Notes: a model not told the origin generated them from the sequence alone. A stretch of DNA of 30,125 nucleotides from Microcaldota archaeon (GCA_021834865.1 JAKBRD010000007.1:1-30125), one strand, 5' to 3'. Shown: positions 1 through 8,278, numbered from the stretch's first letter. Translations and numbers: made by a program.

Positions 1-19
1 AGCACAACGGATAAGAAAC

Positions 20-28
20 TTTAAATAG
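20..28 (+). promoter_or_regulatory. TATA box of the geranylgeranyl reductase-rpoK unit
   Basis: The A/T-rich element TTTAAATAG lies about 50 bases before the ATG at 75. An archaeal start site is expected roughly 25 bases downstream, near 48-50, which leaves a leader of about 25 nt. A weak TGTG motif sits six bases before the ATG. The call rests on sequence pattern only. Confidence 0.5.
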
Positions 29-74
29 ATTGCAGAAACAACTAAATACGCTTAATTTTGCATATGTGTTTAGT

Positions 75-1526
75 ATGGAAGCCAAGGAATCCTATGACAT
101 AATAGTAGCAGGAGCAGGCATGGCTGGGAATCTTGCTGCAGCCATTGCAGCCAAGAAAGGTCGCAGCGTATTGCTTTTGGACAGGAACGACCCAGACAAC
201 GTAGGAAGGAAGAACAACTGGGGCTGGACATGCGGCGATGCTGTAGCCGGGTCGCACCTGGACTTCATAACATCAAAGACAGGCATATCATTCTCCAAGC
301 CAGAGCTTGACGTAAAGGTCGACGGAGTGTACGCACTTTCGCCGGATCTGGAATCCAAATACCTTTTCGACGGAGTAGGATACGTTTTGGACAGGCCTGA
401 ATTTGAAAGGAAGATCAGGGACATCGCAATAAAGAACGGAGCCAATTATGTCACGCAGTTTGAGATTGAAGGACCAGTTTTGGAAGACAACAAAGTAGCT
501 GGAATATTCGGCAAGGACAAGGAAAAGAACCACACCATATACAAATCTAAGATAGTGATAGACGCACTGGGAATATCCACGGTCCTGAGAAGGCGCCTCC
601 CAGACAACAAGTTTGTGGAAAAGAACGTAGACATAGACGACATAGAGTCGACCGGAAGATACATTATAGAATTCGAGCTTGATCATGAGGACGAAAGGTA
701 CTATGATCCGAAAAATGCGCTCATACACCTGAACCAGACAATGGCACCGGGGGGATACGGATGGGTATTCCCGAAGAGCGACGGAAAGATGAACGTAGGC
801 CTGGGAGTCCAGAAAAGGAGCCTTGACATAAGGAACAAAGCATTAAACAGGAATGACACGCTGCAGAACCTTATAGACCAATATATAGCTTGGAATCCAG
901 TCATAAAGAACAAGGAGTACAAGCTCTTCAACAAGGACAACAACGGCAAGGGCATATGGTCGGTAGCGGTCAGGAGGCAGATGGAAAGCCTGGTATACGA
1001 TGGCTACATGGGCGCAGGAGACAGCATGGTAATGCCGAACCCGATAAGCGCTGGAGGCATAGGTCCGGCGCTAGTATCAGGAATACTTGCAGGAGAAAAT
1101 GCAGCCAGGGCGATAGAAGAAAACGACACCAGCGTCAAAAGCCTGTGGCAATACAACATAGATTTCAACAAGGAATACGGATACAAGACAGCAGGATTGG
1201 AAGTTTTCAGGATTTACATGCAGTCGCTCAACAACGACGTGCTGAATTACGGGATAAAGAACTTCCTGAGCGTCAAGGAGGCCAACCAGCTGGCTTTGGG
1301 CATGATGCCGGAGCTAAGCCTTGCATCCAAGTTCTCGATAGCATTGAAGGGCGCAAAGAACATAAACGCTTTCAGGGAGCTGCTTTATGCAGTCAACAAG
1401 ATGAAGGAGCTCAATGCCATTTACATGCAATACCCGAAAAGCCCGGAGGAATTCGAGCAGTGGCGCAAGAGGGTAGATAAGAGCATGCATGAAGCTAAGG
1501 AAAGGTTCAAGCCAAACCCAATATGA
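75..1526 (+). CDS. Digeranylgeranylglycerophospholipid reductase (geranylgeranyl reductase family flavoprotein)
   Basis: This FAD enzyme saturates the geranylgeranyl chains of archaeal ether lipids and acts at the membrane. The N-terminus carries a Rossmann dinucleotide-binding motif (GAGMAG, about residues 13-18) after a short beta strand. The family substrate-site motif, here GGYGWVFP, is at residues 226-233, and the second FAD motif GAGDSMVMPNPISAGG begins at residue 313. The protein is 483 aa, somewhat longer than the roughly 400 aa of many homologues, with the extra length at the helical C-terminus. An in-frame TTG at 30 exists, but the ATG at 75 fits the conserved N-terminus and the TATA spacing. 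The next gene, rpoK, starts 10 bases after the stop, so the two are probably co-transcribed. The family is clear. The exact lipid substrate is inferred. Confidence 0.9.
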   Translation: MEAKESYDIIVAGAGMAGNLAAAIAAKKGRSVLLLDRNDPDNVGRKNNWGWTCGDAVAGSHLDFITSKTGISFSKPELDVKVDGVYALSPDLESKYLFDGVGYVLDRPEFERKIRDIAIKNGANYVTQFEIEGPVLEDNKVAGIFGKDKEKNHTIYKSKIVIDALGISTVLRRRLPDNKFVEKNVDIDDIESTGRYIIEFELDHEDERYYDPKNALIHLNQTMAPGGYGWVFPKSDGKMNVGLGVQKRSLDIRNKALNRNDTLQNLIDQYIAWNPVIKNKEYKLFNKDNNGKGIWSVAVRRQMESLVYDGYMGAGDSMVMPNPISAGGIGPALVSGILAGENAARAIEENDTSVKSLWQYNIDFNKEYGYKTAGLEVFRIYMQSLNNDVLNYGIKNFLSVKEANQLALGMMPELSLASKFSIALKGAKNINAFRELLYAVNKMKELNAIYMQYPKSPEEFEQWRKRVDKSMHEAKERFKPNPI

Positions 1527-1536
1527 TGGTGTGCGA

Positions 1537-1716
1537 ATGCCAATGCAAGAATATACAAAATTTGAAAAAGCAAGGGTAGTTGGAGCAAGGGCGCTCCAGC
1601 TTGCGCACGGCGCGCCGCCTCTTATAAAGGTGCCCGAAGGCATAACCGAGCCGCTAGATCTTGCCGAGATAGAATTCGAAAAAGGAGTAATACCAATAAC
1701 GATAATCAGGGACTGA
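1537..1716 (+). CDS. rpoK: DNA-directed RNA polymerase subunit K (RpoK / Rpb6 / omega homologue)
   Basis: The 59-residue product is a small RNA polymerase core subunit that helps assemble and stabilise the enzyme. The diagnostic block YTKFEKARVVGARALQLAHG is near the N-terminus, and the family ending, an acidic DLAEIEFEKG stretch followed by a hydrophobic strand and basic tip (IPITIIRD), closes the protein. The frame is open upstream to 1489, but the ATG at 1537 follows a GGTG Shine-Dalgarno site (1528-1531) by five bases and matches family length. It is the second gene after geranylgeranyl reductase. Its last 11 bases overlap the end of the convergent metallophosphoesterase gene, whose Lys-rich tail codons supply the T-tracts likely to end this transcript. 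Confidence 0.93.
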   Translation: MPMQEYTKFEKARVVGARALQLAHGAPPLIKVPEGITEPLDLAEIEFEKGVIPITIIRD

Positions 1717-2497
1717 TCTTTTTCTTCTTCCCTCTTTTTGTGTTATCGGATTCATAGCTTGAGCTTAGAGTTTTTACTTTTCCCATATATACCCCGTCTA
1801 TGGAATATACGTCAGCATTGGAATAGTCGAAAACCCCGTTCCTGAACAACGGGCTTATGTTGTCCTCGTCTTTCCTTTCTGCTCCAACCGCAGTGCCGAG
1901 TATTAGCGGATTGAATGCAGGCATTACTACGAGCTTTTTTGCCTTGTGTGATGTGTAGAACCTTTTTGCAGCTTTCTCGTCAATATCGGCTATAAGCCAT
2001 GCTTTTTCCGAATAGACACCGCCGTTCGAGTCTATTATCCTAACCGCAACGTGGTTGTGACCCGTAATCAAGGCCTTCTTCGACATTGCCTCCTTTGAGG
2101 GCCATTTGTTTCCGTGCAGCAGGGCGTAGTCTCCGAGCATAAGCTCATCGGCCAATTTGATGCCCATTATCTCTTCCATGTGTGCATCGTGGTTTCCTCT
2201 CAGCGCCACCACTTCGAGATTTGAGAGCGATTTTGCAAAATGCTTTATATCGCTCTGCTCCCAGGATTCCGGATAAAGTATGCTGTCCTTTATGTCTCCA
2301 AGAAGCACTATTCCTTTGGCAGAAAATGTGTCCGCAAGCGACAGAAGTTTCTTTGACATCTGCTCCCATAAGTTATATACTTTTATTCCCTTGTCAGATA
2401 TCCTGCGCTCCGCGCCTATGTGTATGTCCCCGATTACTAGCCACTCGCTGCGTTTTGCGCTTATCAGCAGCGCAGGCTCCCCGTATATGAAACGCAT
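1706..2497 (-). CDS. Calcineurin-like metallophosphoesterase (archaeal COG1407-type)
   Basis: A cytoplasmic two-metal phosphoesterase of unknown substrate, 263 aa. The standard metal-binding motifs appear in order: GDIHIG (D24, H26), LLGDIKD (D68), RGNHDAH (N102, H103), then LLHGN and TGHNH. This order and the N-terminal YGEPALLI strand fit the archaeal ICC-like phosphoesterase family, in which some members sit beside DNA-repair or helicase genes. No such neighbour is visible here. An in-frame stop lies just upstream of the ATG at 2497, so that start is well defined, although there is no good Shine-Dalgarno site. The C-terminus (KRGKKKKISP) is basic and its codons double as the terminator of the opposing rpoK unit. 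It shares a divergent intergenic region with the site-2 protease gene. Confidence 0.8.
   Translation of the reverse strand: MRFIYGEPALLISAKRSEWLVIGDIHIGAERRISDKGIKVYNLWEQMSKKLLSLADTFSAKGIVLLGDIKDSILYPESWEQSDIKHFAKSLSNLEVVALRGNHDAHMEEIMGIKLADELMLGDYALLHGNKWPSKEAMSKKALITGHNHVAVRIIDSNGGVYSEKAWLIADIDEKAAKRFYTSHKAKKLVVMPAFNPLILGTAVGAERKDEDNISPLFRNGVFDYSNADVYSIDGVYMGKVKTLSSSYESDNTKRGKKKKISP
1718..1740 (+). terminator. T-rich terminator of the geranylgeranyl reductase-rpoK unit
   Basis: Two runs of five T (1719-1723 and 1735-1739) inside a pyrimidine tract follow the rpoK stop directly. Archaeal intrinsic termination uses such T-tracts. The tract lies inside the opposing gene and encodes its Lys-rich C-terminus. 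Confidence 0.5.
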
Positions 2498-2536
2498 GCC
2501 CTTGAAGTTGAGTTTTTCCGACGTTCAAACATCTTC

Positions 2537-2553
2537 GGAGCCAATGCGGCTCC
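2537..2553. promoter_or_regulatory. GC-rich hairpin in the divergent spacer, probably in the leader of the phosphoesterase mRNA
   Basis: GGAGCC and GGCTCC form a perfect six-base-pair inverted repeat around a five-base loop (AATGC). The flanking TCG and CGA can extend the stem past one bulged C. If the shared A/T element at 2572-2586 drives the minus strand, this hairpin would fall at the very 5' end of the phosphoesterase transcript. Confidence 0.4.
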
Positions 2554-2571
2554 CGATATAGCTTAGACACA

Positions 2572-2586
2572 GAAATATTATTATAG
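2572..2586. promoter_or_regulatory. Shared A/T-rich promoter element between the phosphoesterase and site-2 protease genes
   Basis: AAATATTATTATAGG is centred about 27 bases before the protease ATG at 2607. That is the spacing expected for a leaderless archaeal transcript, and no Shine-Dalgarno site precedes that ATG. Read on the other strand (CCTATAATAATATTT) it could serve as the TATA box of the phosphoesterase gene. Confidence 0.45.
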
Positions 2587-2606
2587 GTAGGAACAGAAAT
2601 TAGCAT

Positions 2607-3695
2607 ATGGCAGGGGCTTCGCCAAACATAGGCAGCATTTACGGCGTACCGATAGAGCTGCACTGGACATTCATAGTCATGATGCTTCTAGCGCTGGCTA
2701 TAAGCGTGAACCTGTTCATAATATTCGTTTTGCTTTTCGTTTGCGTATTCCTGCACGAGCTGGCGCATTCCGTTACTGCCATAAGGAACAATATAAGCGT
2801 GAAAAAGATAATATTGTACCCGCTCGGAGGCGGCTCCATGATAGACATGGACGAGGTGCCTCCAAAGCTTGAATTCATGATAGCCATAGCCGGCCCCGTT
2901 TCCAGCTTTCTGCTCGCGTTTATTTTCGGCATCGCAGTCATATTCATACCTGCTGGCACCATTGAGCTTTTCGTGCAGCTGCTGTTCATACTAAACCTGC
3001 TGCTGGCAGTATTCAATATACTGCCGTGGTTCCCCCTTGATGGAGGCAGGGTGCTCAGGAGCTGGCTGGAGAAGAAGAGGGATTTCCTTTCAGCAACAAA
3101 GCTTACAGTCAACATAAGCAATGCGATAATAGTGCTGTTTGTCATAGGAACCATAGCATTCGTGGCCGTCGAGAACGGATATTCGCTGCTTTATAAGGAA
3201 TTCATAGTGCTGTGGGACGTCTTCATTGCGGTGTTCCTTTATGGAGGAGCCAAGGCAGAGCTCCAGGGGGCATACGTGAAGGAGTACACAAACGGGATAA
3301 AGCTCAGCGCTGCCGTCAGCAAAAACTATATAATGCTTAAAGGAAGGCCTGAGCTGTACGATATTTACAAAGCAGTCATGAAAAGCCATACGCACATAGT
3401 CCTCTTCAGGGAGAACGGAAAGATTTACGTAGTGTCGCGCCTGCCCAGGAACATGCTGGCTGGAGGAGCAATGGGCAATATAGACATAGGAAAAATCAGC
3501 ATGCCGCTGAACGAATTCGATGCTGGTGCGCAGATATACAGCACATACAGCAAGATGCAGAGCGAGGGCGCAAGCATAGCGGCGGTTATGAAAAGGGGCA
3601 AATTCGTTGGGATAGTTCAAATGCAGCACATGGAGTCTGTGATTTCGCTGCATATGGCACACACCAGGGGAAACTCTAAAAACGTTAAAGGCTAA
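2607..3695 (+). CDS. Site-2 protease family intramembrane zinc metalloprotease (M50B) with CBS-like C-terminal region
   Basis: An intramembrane protease that cleaves transmembrane substrates inside the bilayer. The zinc motif HELAH is at residues 50-54 in a long hydrophobic segment. The third metal ligand is in the family motif N-x2-P-x2-PLDGGR at residues 137-148, and another conserved family segment, GGGS, is at about 74-77. Several membrane segments fill residues 20-215. The cytoplasmic C-terminal part (about 230-350) has two repeats ending in GKIYVVSRLP and GKFVGIVQMQ, which resemble degenerate CBS modules like those fused to archaeal site-2 proteases. The ATG at 2607 gives the hydrophobic N-terminus typical of the family and appears leaderless. 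SMC starts 25 bases after the stop, so the gene probably heads a three-gene operon. The substrate is unknown. Confidence 0.9.
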   Translation: MAGASPNIGSIYGVPIELHWTFIVMMLLALAISVNLFIIFVLLFVCVFLHELAHSVTAIRNNISVKKIILYPLGGGSMIDMDEVPPKLEFMIAIAGPVSSFLLAFIFGIAVIFIPAGTIELFVQLLFILNLLLAVFNILPWFPLDGGRVLRSWLEKKRDFLSATKLTVNISNAIIVLFVIGTIAFVAVENGYSLLYKEFIVLWDVFIAVFLYGGAKAELQGAYVKEYTNGIKLSAAVSKNYIMLKGRPELYDIYKAVMKSHTHIVLFRENGKIYVVSRLPRNMLAGGAMGNIDIGKISMPLNEFDAGAQIYSTYSKMQSEGASIAAVMKRGKFVGIVQMQHMESVISLHMAHTRGNSKNVKG

Positions 3696-3720
3696 GAGTT
3701 ATTAGGCGACGGTGCAGGCT

Positions 3721-6700
3721 ATGCTTTACCTTGAAAAGCTAATTTTACACAACTTCAAGTCTTTCAAGAATGCTACTGTAAGTTTTAGCGGAGGCTTTAA
3801 CTGCATAGTCGGGCCGAACGGCTCCGGGAAATCGAACGTTTGCGACTCGCTGCTTTTCGCATTTGGCGAAGGATCGCTTAGAAGGATGCGAGTCACTTCG
3901 GCGGCGCAGCTTGTGAGCGACCTTGGAGCCCCTAGAAAGGATTTGCAGGGCAAGAAGACCTCGGTAAGCATAGTCTTGAAAGGAGACAGCGAAGTGACGG
4001 TTACAAGGATAATAAAGCCGAATGGCAAGATAAGCCACAGGCTAAACGGAAAGCGCATGACAAGGCAGGAGATAAGCGACTATCTCAGGGCCAACAATTG
4101 CATGATAAGCGACACAAATACGATAACGCAGGGAGAGATAGTGAGGCTTCTCAGCCTCAACGCAAAGGAGAAGAGAGGGCTCATCGACATAGCCGCAGGG
4201 ATAAAGGAATTTGACGACAAAAAGGAGGCTTCAGAAAAGGAGCTTGAGAAGGTTGAAGAAAAGATAACAGAAACAAAATCGCTTCTCGGAGAAAGGCTCG
4301 GATTCCTTGAGGAGCTTAAGAAGGAGAAGGAGGCTGCTGAGAAATACTCCGCGATGGCATCCAAGGCCAAGCAGATAAATTACACCATACTTTACAAGAG
4401 GAGCGAGGGGATAAAGGCAGAACTCAAGGGCATAATAGACAGCCTCTCGCAATCTGAGAAGGCAATAAATGAGATAGGAGCCAGGATACTTGAACTTGAT
4501 TCGATAGGCGAAAAGCTTTCAACAGAAAGAAGCGCGAAGGCTAAAGCGCTCAACGAGAGATCGTCCGAGCTCAACGATTCCAACAGAAAGCTGGAGTCGC
4601 TGAAAAGGGAGATTGCAGTATCAGAATCCGAGCTCAAGTCTTCCATCCAGTTTTCGGAATCCGCTGTCAATGAGATAGATGCGCTTAGGGAAGATATGGA
4701 AAAGCAGAACTCCAAGCTTGAGCTTAACAGCAAGGAGCTGCCTGGTCTCGATGCCGAGATATCGGAAATAAGGAAAGAATTGGAGAAGAGCAGAGGCTCA
4801 ATCGGATCTGCAGAGGGGAAAAAGGAGGTTGAAGAGTACGAGGAGAAGATTAAGCTTATAGAAAAGATTTCGTCCGAGATGGAATCCGTCAACAGGGAGC
4901 ACATGCAGGCCATGGCCCGCATCTCCGGATTGGAATCGCAAAAGAAGTCCTTGGAAGAAGAACTAGGGAGGATTTCAAAATCCATAGAACAGCTCAGGAA
5001 GAAGGAGCAGGAAATATCGGCAGCATCAAACGGCGCAAATAGGGAGCTTTCGGAGGCAAGGGCCGAGCTTGAAGGGTTCAAGTCAAGAAGAAGGGCAGTC
5101 GAAGGCGAGCTTTCGCAGATTTCGGAAAGAAAGATGTCGTTAAGGGAAAGCCTTGCCACCTACGGCAGCGATACGAACCGTTCTGCAAGAGTATTGGCCG
5201 AGAAGCTTGGAAGCGGATTTTACGGAAGGGCTGCAGAGCTATGCAAGTACGACGAGAGATATGCAGAAGCAGTAAACGCGGCAGCAGGAGCGAGGCTTAG
5301 CTATTTTGTGGTAGACAAGGTAAGCACTGCTGACAGGGCAGTAAAGATATTGAGGGAAAACAAGCTCGGCAGGGCTTCATTCATACCTTTGGACATAATC
5401 AGCTACACAGACACCAAGCCAATTGGCGAGGGAGACCCGCTCGTAGACCTCATCGAGTTTGAGAGCAGGTTCGCAAACGCTTTCAAGTTTATATTTTCCA
5501 ATACGTACCTCATAGGCGACATAAAGTCCGTAGCCAAAGGAAGCAGGCACAGATACGTAACCCTTGAGGGTGAGATACTTGAGCAGTCAGGAGTTGTTTC
5601 AGGAGGTTTCTCCAGGAGCTTCAATTATGCAAAGGCTGTGGCAGAGCTCAAATCGGCAGAAGAAAAGGAAAAGGCACTGAAAGAAGAGCTCGAGAGCATA
5701 CAGGGATTGGAAGAGGGGTCCAGGCAAAAGTTTGGAAAGTCCGAGACAATAGTCATGAGTTCCGCTATGGAGCTTGAAAACATACGCATATCGCTCAAAA
5801 ATTCGGAGTCGGAGAAAGGCGACACTGAAAAAAGGATAAAAAGTATTGAAGAACGCCTTAGAACTGATTCCTCTGCCAGCAAAAACGCCGAAGAGCAACT
5901 TAAGGAGCTTGAAGCAAAAATTAGCCCGATAAAAGAAGAGAGTTATGCACTTTATTCTAGAATAAGCGGCAGGTTCGCAAACTCTGACACGAAAGAAAGC
6001 GAAGAAATGGAGTCTCTTGCGAAGGAGCTCTCGGAAAGATTTGAAAAAATTACGTCGCGGCGCGCCGCAATGGTAAAAGAAAACGAATTGGTTGCTTCCA
6101 GGATTTCTGAGCTAGAAAAAAGCATGAACGAGAAGAAGGCTGCGCTTGGAAAGAGCAGGGAAGACGAGCGCAGGCTTGAGGAAAAGATTAAAAAGCTCGA
6201 AGGGGAAGCGGATTCGCTGGAAGAAATGATAAGGACTCATGACAAGAAGTCTGCAGGAATGTATGAAGAGATAAAAAAGATAGAGGACCAAATATCCAAG
6301 AATGGATTTGAGAAGGGCAAGCTATCTAGCGAAAAGGACAGGATCGAGAGAGAGTCCATAGCAATGCAGGCAAACAGAGGGCAGCTGCAGACCAGGCTTT
6401 CAGACCTTATGGCAGAGCTCAGCAGCTACGAGAAGCAGGAGCCGCTCGAAGGAGAAATCGACCAGATGGAAAAGGACCTCTACGTGCTTAAGTCTGAATT
6501 GGACAAAATGGGAAGCATCAACATGCGCGCTCCGGAAATGTACGAAGAGAAAAGCAGGGAGGTTAACGGCGTGCAGGAAAAGATAATGACTTTGGAAAGC
6601 GAAAGAAATTCCATACTCTCCATGATAAGCCAGCTCGAATCGAAGAAGCTAGAGGTTTTCAACGACACGTTCAACATGGTAAACCAGAAATTCAAGGGCA

Positions 6701-7119
6701 TGTACAAGTCGATATTCCCGCAAAATGATGGCTCAATAGTGCTGGAAAACCCAAGGGACACTTTCAATTCGGGGCTGGCGTTTGAGCTGCATGAGGGAAA
6801 AAGATCCCTGCACGTAGAAAGGCTTTCCGGCGGGGAGAAATCCATGCTGATGCTTACTCTTATATTCTCAATACTCATGTGCAGGCCCATGTCATTCTAT
6901 ATATTTGACGAGATAGACACTGCCCTTGACAAGCAGAATTCAAAAAAACTATCGGCTCTTATAAAGCAGCTGAGCTCGAATTCCCAGTTTATAGTTGTAA
7001 GCCACAACGACACCCTCATATCTTATGCAGACACCGCCATAGGCGTAGCGAAGAACAAGGGAGAATCCAACGTTTTCGGCGTCAAGATAGTGGCGCCTGA
7101 AAGCATGGAAGCAAAGTGA
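3721..7119 (+). CDS. smc: Chromosome segregation protein SMC
   Basis: SMC is the ATPase arm of a condensin-like complex that organises and separates chromosomes. The N-terminal head has Walker A GPNGSGKS (residues 31-38). A long coiled coil rich in Glu, Lys and Ser runs from about 160 to 480. The hinge spans roughly 495-640 and includes a conserved GVVSGG. A second coiled coil then returns to a C-terminal head with the ABC signature LSGGEKS (from residue 1035) and Walker B FYIFDEIDTALD (about 1059-1070). At 1132 aa it is full length. The ATG at 3721 is preceded by GGTG with six bases between, so the GTG inside that site (3712) is not the likely start. Kleisin partners (ScpA/ScpB) are not in the window. 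The signal peptidase gene begins four bases after the stop. Confidence 0.96.
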   Translation: MLYLEKLILHNFKSFKNATVSFSGGFNCIVGPNGSGKSNVCDSLLFAFGEGSLRRMRVTSAAQLVSDLGAPRKDLQGKKTSVSIVLKGDSEVTVTRIIKPNGKISHRLNGKRMTRQEISDYLRANNCMISDTNTITQGEIVRLLSLNAKEKRGLIDIAAGIKEFDDKKEASEKELEKVEEKITETKSLLGERLGFLEELKKEKEAAEKYSAMASKAKQINYTILYKRSEGIKAELKGIIDSLSQSEKAINEIGARILELDSIGEKLSTERSAKAKALNERSSELNDSNRKLESLKREIAVSESELKSSIQFSESAVNEIDALREDMEKQNSKLELNSKELPGLDAEISEIRKELEKSRGSIGSAEGKKEVEEYEEKIKLIEKISSEMESVNREHMQAMARISGLESQKKSLEEELGRISKSIEQLRKKEQEISAASNGANRELSEARAELEGFKSRRRAVEGELSQISERKMSLRESLATYGSDTNRSARVLAEKLGSGFYGRAAELCKYDERYAEAVNAAAGARLSYFVVDKVSTADRAVKILRENKLGRASFIPLDIISYTDTKPIGEGDPLVDLIEFESRFANAFKFIFSNTYLIGDIKSVAKGSRHRYVTLEGEILEQSGVVSGGFSRSFNYAKAVAELKSAEEKEKALKEELESIQGLEEGSRQKFGKSETIVMSSAMELENIRISLKNSESEKGDTEKRIKSIEERLRTDSSASKNAEEQLKELEAKISPIKEESYALYSRISGRFANSDTKESEEMESLAKELSERFEKITSRRAAMVKENELVASRISELEKSMNEKKAALGKSREDERRLEEKIKKLEGEADSLEEMIRTHDKKSAGMYEEIKKIEDQISKNGFEKGKLSSEKDRIERESIAMQANRGQLQTRLSDLMAELSSYEKQEPLEGEIDQMEKDLYVLKSELDKMGSINMRAPEMYEEKSREVNGVQEKIMTLESERNSILSMISQLESKKLEVFNDTFNMVNQKFKGMYKSIFPQNDGSIVLENPRDTFNSGLAFELHEGKRSLHVERLSGGEKSMLMLTLIFSILMCRPMSFYIFDEIDTALDKQNSKKLSALIKQLSSNSQFIVVSHNDTLISYADTAIGVAKNKGESNVFGVKIVAPESMEAK

Positions 7120-7123
7120 TTGA

Positions 7124-8143
7124 TTGGAAAGAAAAGTAAAAAGACCGAAGAAAAAACATGGCGGTAATGCCAACAGGGAAAAAATAGCAGTGTGGCCCAT
7201 CTACGTGATGATAATAGTTGCACTGGTGCTGTATGTACTTCTGCAAAGGGTAAGGATACTTGCGATAACGCTTGGAATAGTCACATTTTTTCTGATAATC
7301 ATAGCTATAGTGCTGGAATTGATAAGCGGCAAGAACGAGGTAGGCTATAAGAAGAGCATTCTGGAGATAGCTGCTGCCATAATAATAGTTGTTGCCTTTT
7401 GGTACGGGCTTAGGTTCTTTCTTGCAACCAGCAGCCCGATAGACGTAGTTCCGAGCTGCAGCATGCTGCCCTACTTACACAGGGGAGACATGATATTGCT
7501 CCATGGTGTATCTTCGGCGTCACAGCTTAAGGCACCAATAATAGACGTGACATCGAGCCAGATGTCTAGGATACTTTCGAGCCCTGATTCGGAATCGTTG
7601 AGCTGTGTAGCGTACATTACCAATGCTAGCGGCACTTATATACGCCAAACCCTTGCCCCAGGATACAAGGTAGGCTTGATAGAGGACAGCAACGGCGCGT
7701 ATAGACTCGTAAGCAAACAAGAGGAATCGGGGAACGTGCTGCAGTATTCGTGCGGCACGCGAGAAGTAAGGCTTTCTACAGGCCAGATACTTAACGAGGC
7801 TTATACGACCAGCATAACAGTAAACAACCATACGATAGCCGGGGACAGGAACAACAGCATAATAGTTTATAAGACAAGGCCCGGAGACTTATTTTATGAA
7901 GAGGGAGACGCTTACGTGGTCCACAGGGCTTACGCCATATTGAATGACAGCGGAAACTATTACGTGCTGACTAAGGGCGACAATAATCCTGGGCTCGACA
8001 TACAGTACGGCAATTATCCGCCCAACATGTCGCAAGTGCAGGGAAAAGTAGTTGGAGTAATACCGTACTTGGGTTACCTGAAGCTTATAATAAGCGGCAA
8101 CCTCGTAGTGCCGCAGGGATGCAATTCAACAGTAATACACTGA
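7124..8143 (+). CDS. Signal peptidase I (S26B-type) with an enlarged catalytic domain
   Basis: A membrane peptidase that removes signal peptides from exported proteins. A basic N-terminus (KVKRPKKK) leads into three hydrophobic segments (about residues 22-40, 43-66 and 79-103). The catalytic Ser113 is in PSCSMLPYL, His267 in YVVHRAY and Asp286 in TKGDNN. This is the Ser-His-Asp arrangement of archaeal and ER signal peptidases rather than the bacterial Ser-Lys dyad. About 150 residues separate Ser113 from His267, more than in most archaeal enzymes, so the protein seems to carry an insert in its extracytoplasmic part. It starts with TTG four bases after the SMC stop, with AGTG five bases ahead. 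The gene is co-oriented with smc and the site-2 protease. Confidence 0.85.
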   Translation: MERKVKRPKKKHGGNANREKIAVWPIYVMIIVALVLYVLLQRVRILAITLGIVTFFLIIIAIVLELISGKNEVGYKKSILEIAAAIIIVVAFWYGLRFFLATSSPIDVVPSCSMLPYLHRGDMILLHGVSSASQLKAPIIDVTSSQMSRILSSPDSESLSCVAYITNASGTYIRQTLAPGYKVGLIEDSNGAYRLVSKQEESGNVLQYSCGTREVRLSTGQILNEAYTTSITVNNHTIAGDRNNSIIVYKTRPGDLFYEEGDAYVVHRAYAILNDSGNYYVLTKGDNNPGLDIQYGNYPPNMSQVQGKVVGVIPYLGYLKLIISGNLVVPQGCNSTVIH

Positions 8144-8155
8144 AGCTTTTGGATG

Positions 8156-8264
8156 TGCAGGGGGTGAGATTTGAACTCACGAAGGCGCTAGGCCACAGGA
8201 TCTTAAGTCCTGCGCGTTTTTCTGTGGCTTTACCTTTTGCCAGACCAGACTCTGCCACCCCTGC
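8156..8264 (-). tRNA. tRNA-Leu (anticodon UAA) with an extra segment in the D-arm
   Basis: The acceptor stem GCAGGGG/CCCCTGC pairs perfectly and has discriminator A. The T-arm is GTGAG-TTCAAAT-CTCAC. The anticodon arm CAGGA-CTTAAGA-TCCTG gives anticodon UAA, and the 15-base variable region can fold as expected for a class II leucine tRNA. The gene is 109 nt. About 23 nt too many lie between the start of the D-arm and the anticodon stem. Removing about 8220-8242 leaves a normal leucine D-loop (AGTCTGGTCAAA), which suggests a non-canonical intron. CCA is not encoded. The gene begins 14 bases after the PAC2 stop and is probably read through from it, since no clear TATA box was found in between. 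Confidence 0.88.
8220..8242 (-). other. Candidate non-canonical D-loop intron in tRNA-Leu(UAA)
   Basis: This segment contains a hairpin, TGGC/GCCA around a ten-base A-rich loop. An outer TCTG/CAGA helix and a three-base GTC bulge lie on its 5' side. The pattern resembles a relaxed bulge-helix-loop splicing motif, but cutting strictly at that motif does not restore a normal D-arm. The boundaries come from comparison with standard archaeal leucine tRNAs and may be off by a few bases. Confidence 0.5.
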
Positions 8265-8278
8265 AAGATATGTCCTCG

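Noticed and set aside
890..1480. Plus-strand open frame of 196 codons in another frame of the geranylgeranyl reductase gene
   Set aside because: The product is Gln/Arg/His-rich and resembles no protein family. The conserved reductase occupies the same bases in the true frame.
4392..5159. Long minus-strand open frame (255 codons) inside smc
   Set aside because: It is the mirror of the Glu/Lys/Ser-rich coiled-coil codons, gives a low-complexity Ser/Leu/Phe product, and has no promoter or start signal.
8220..8249. Strict bulge-helix-loop intron excision in tRNA-Leu(UAA) (14 nt)
   Set aside because: The four-base-pair helices and three-base bulge are present, but cutting there leaves a D-arm about nine bases too long, so the true splice sites must differ.
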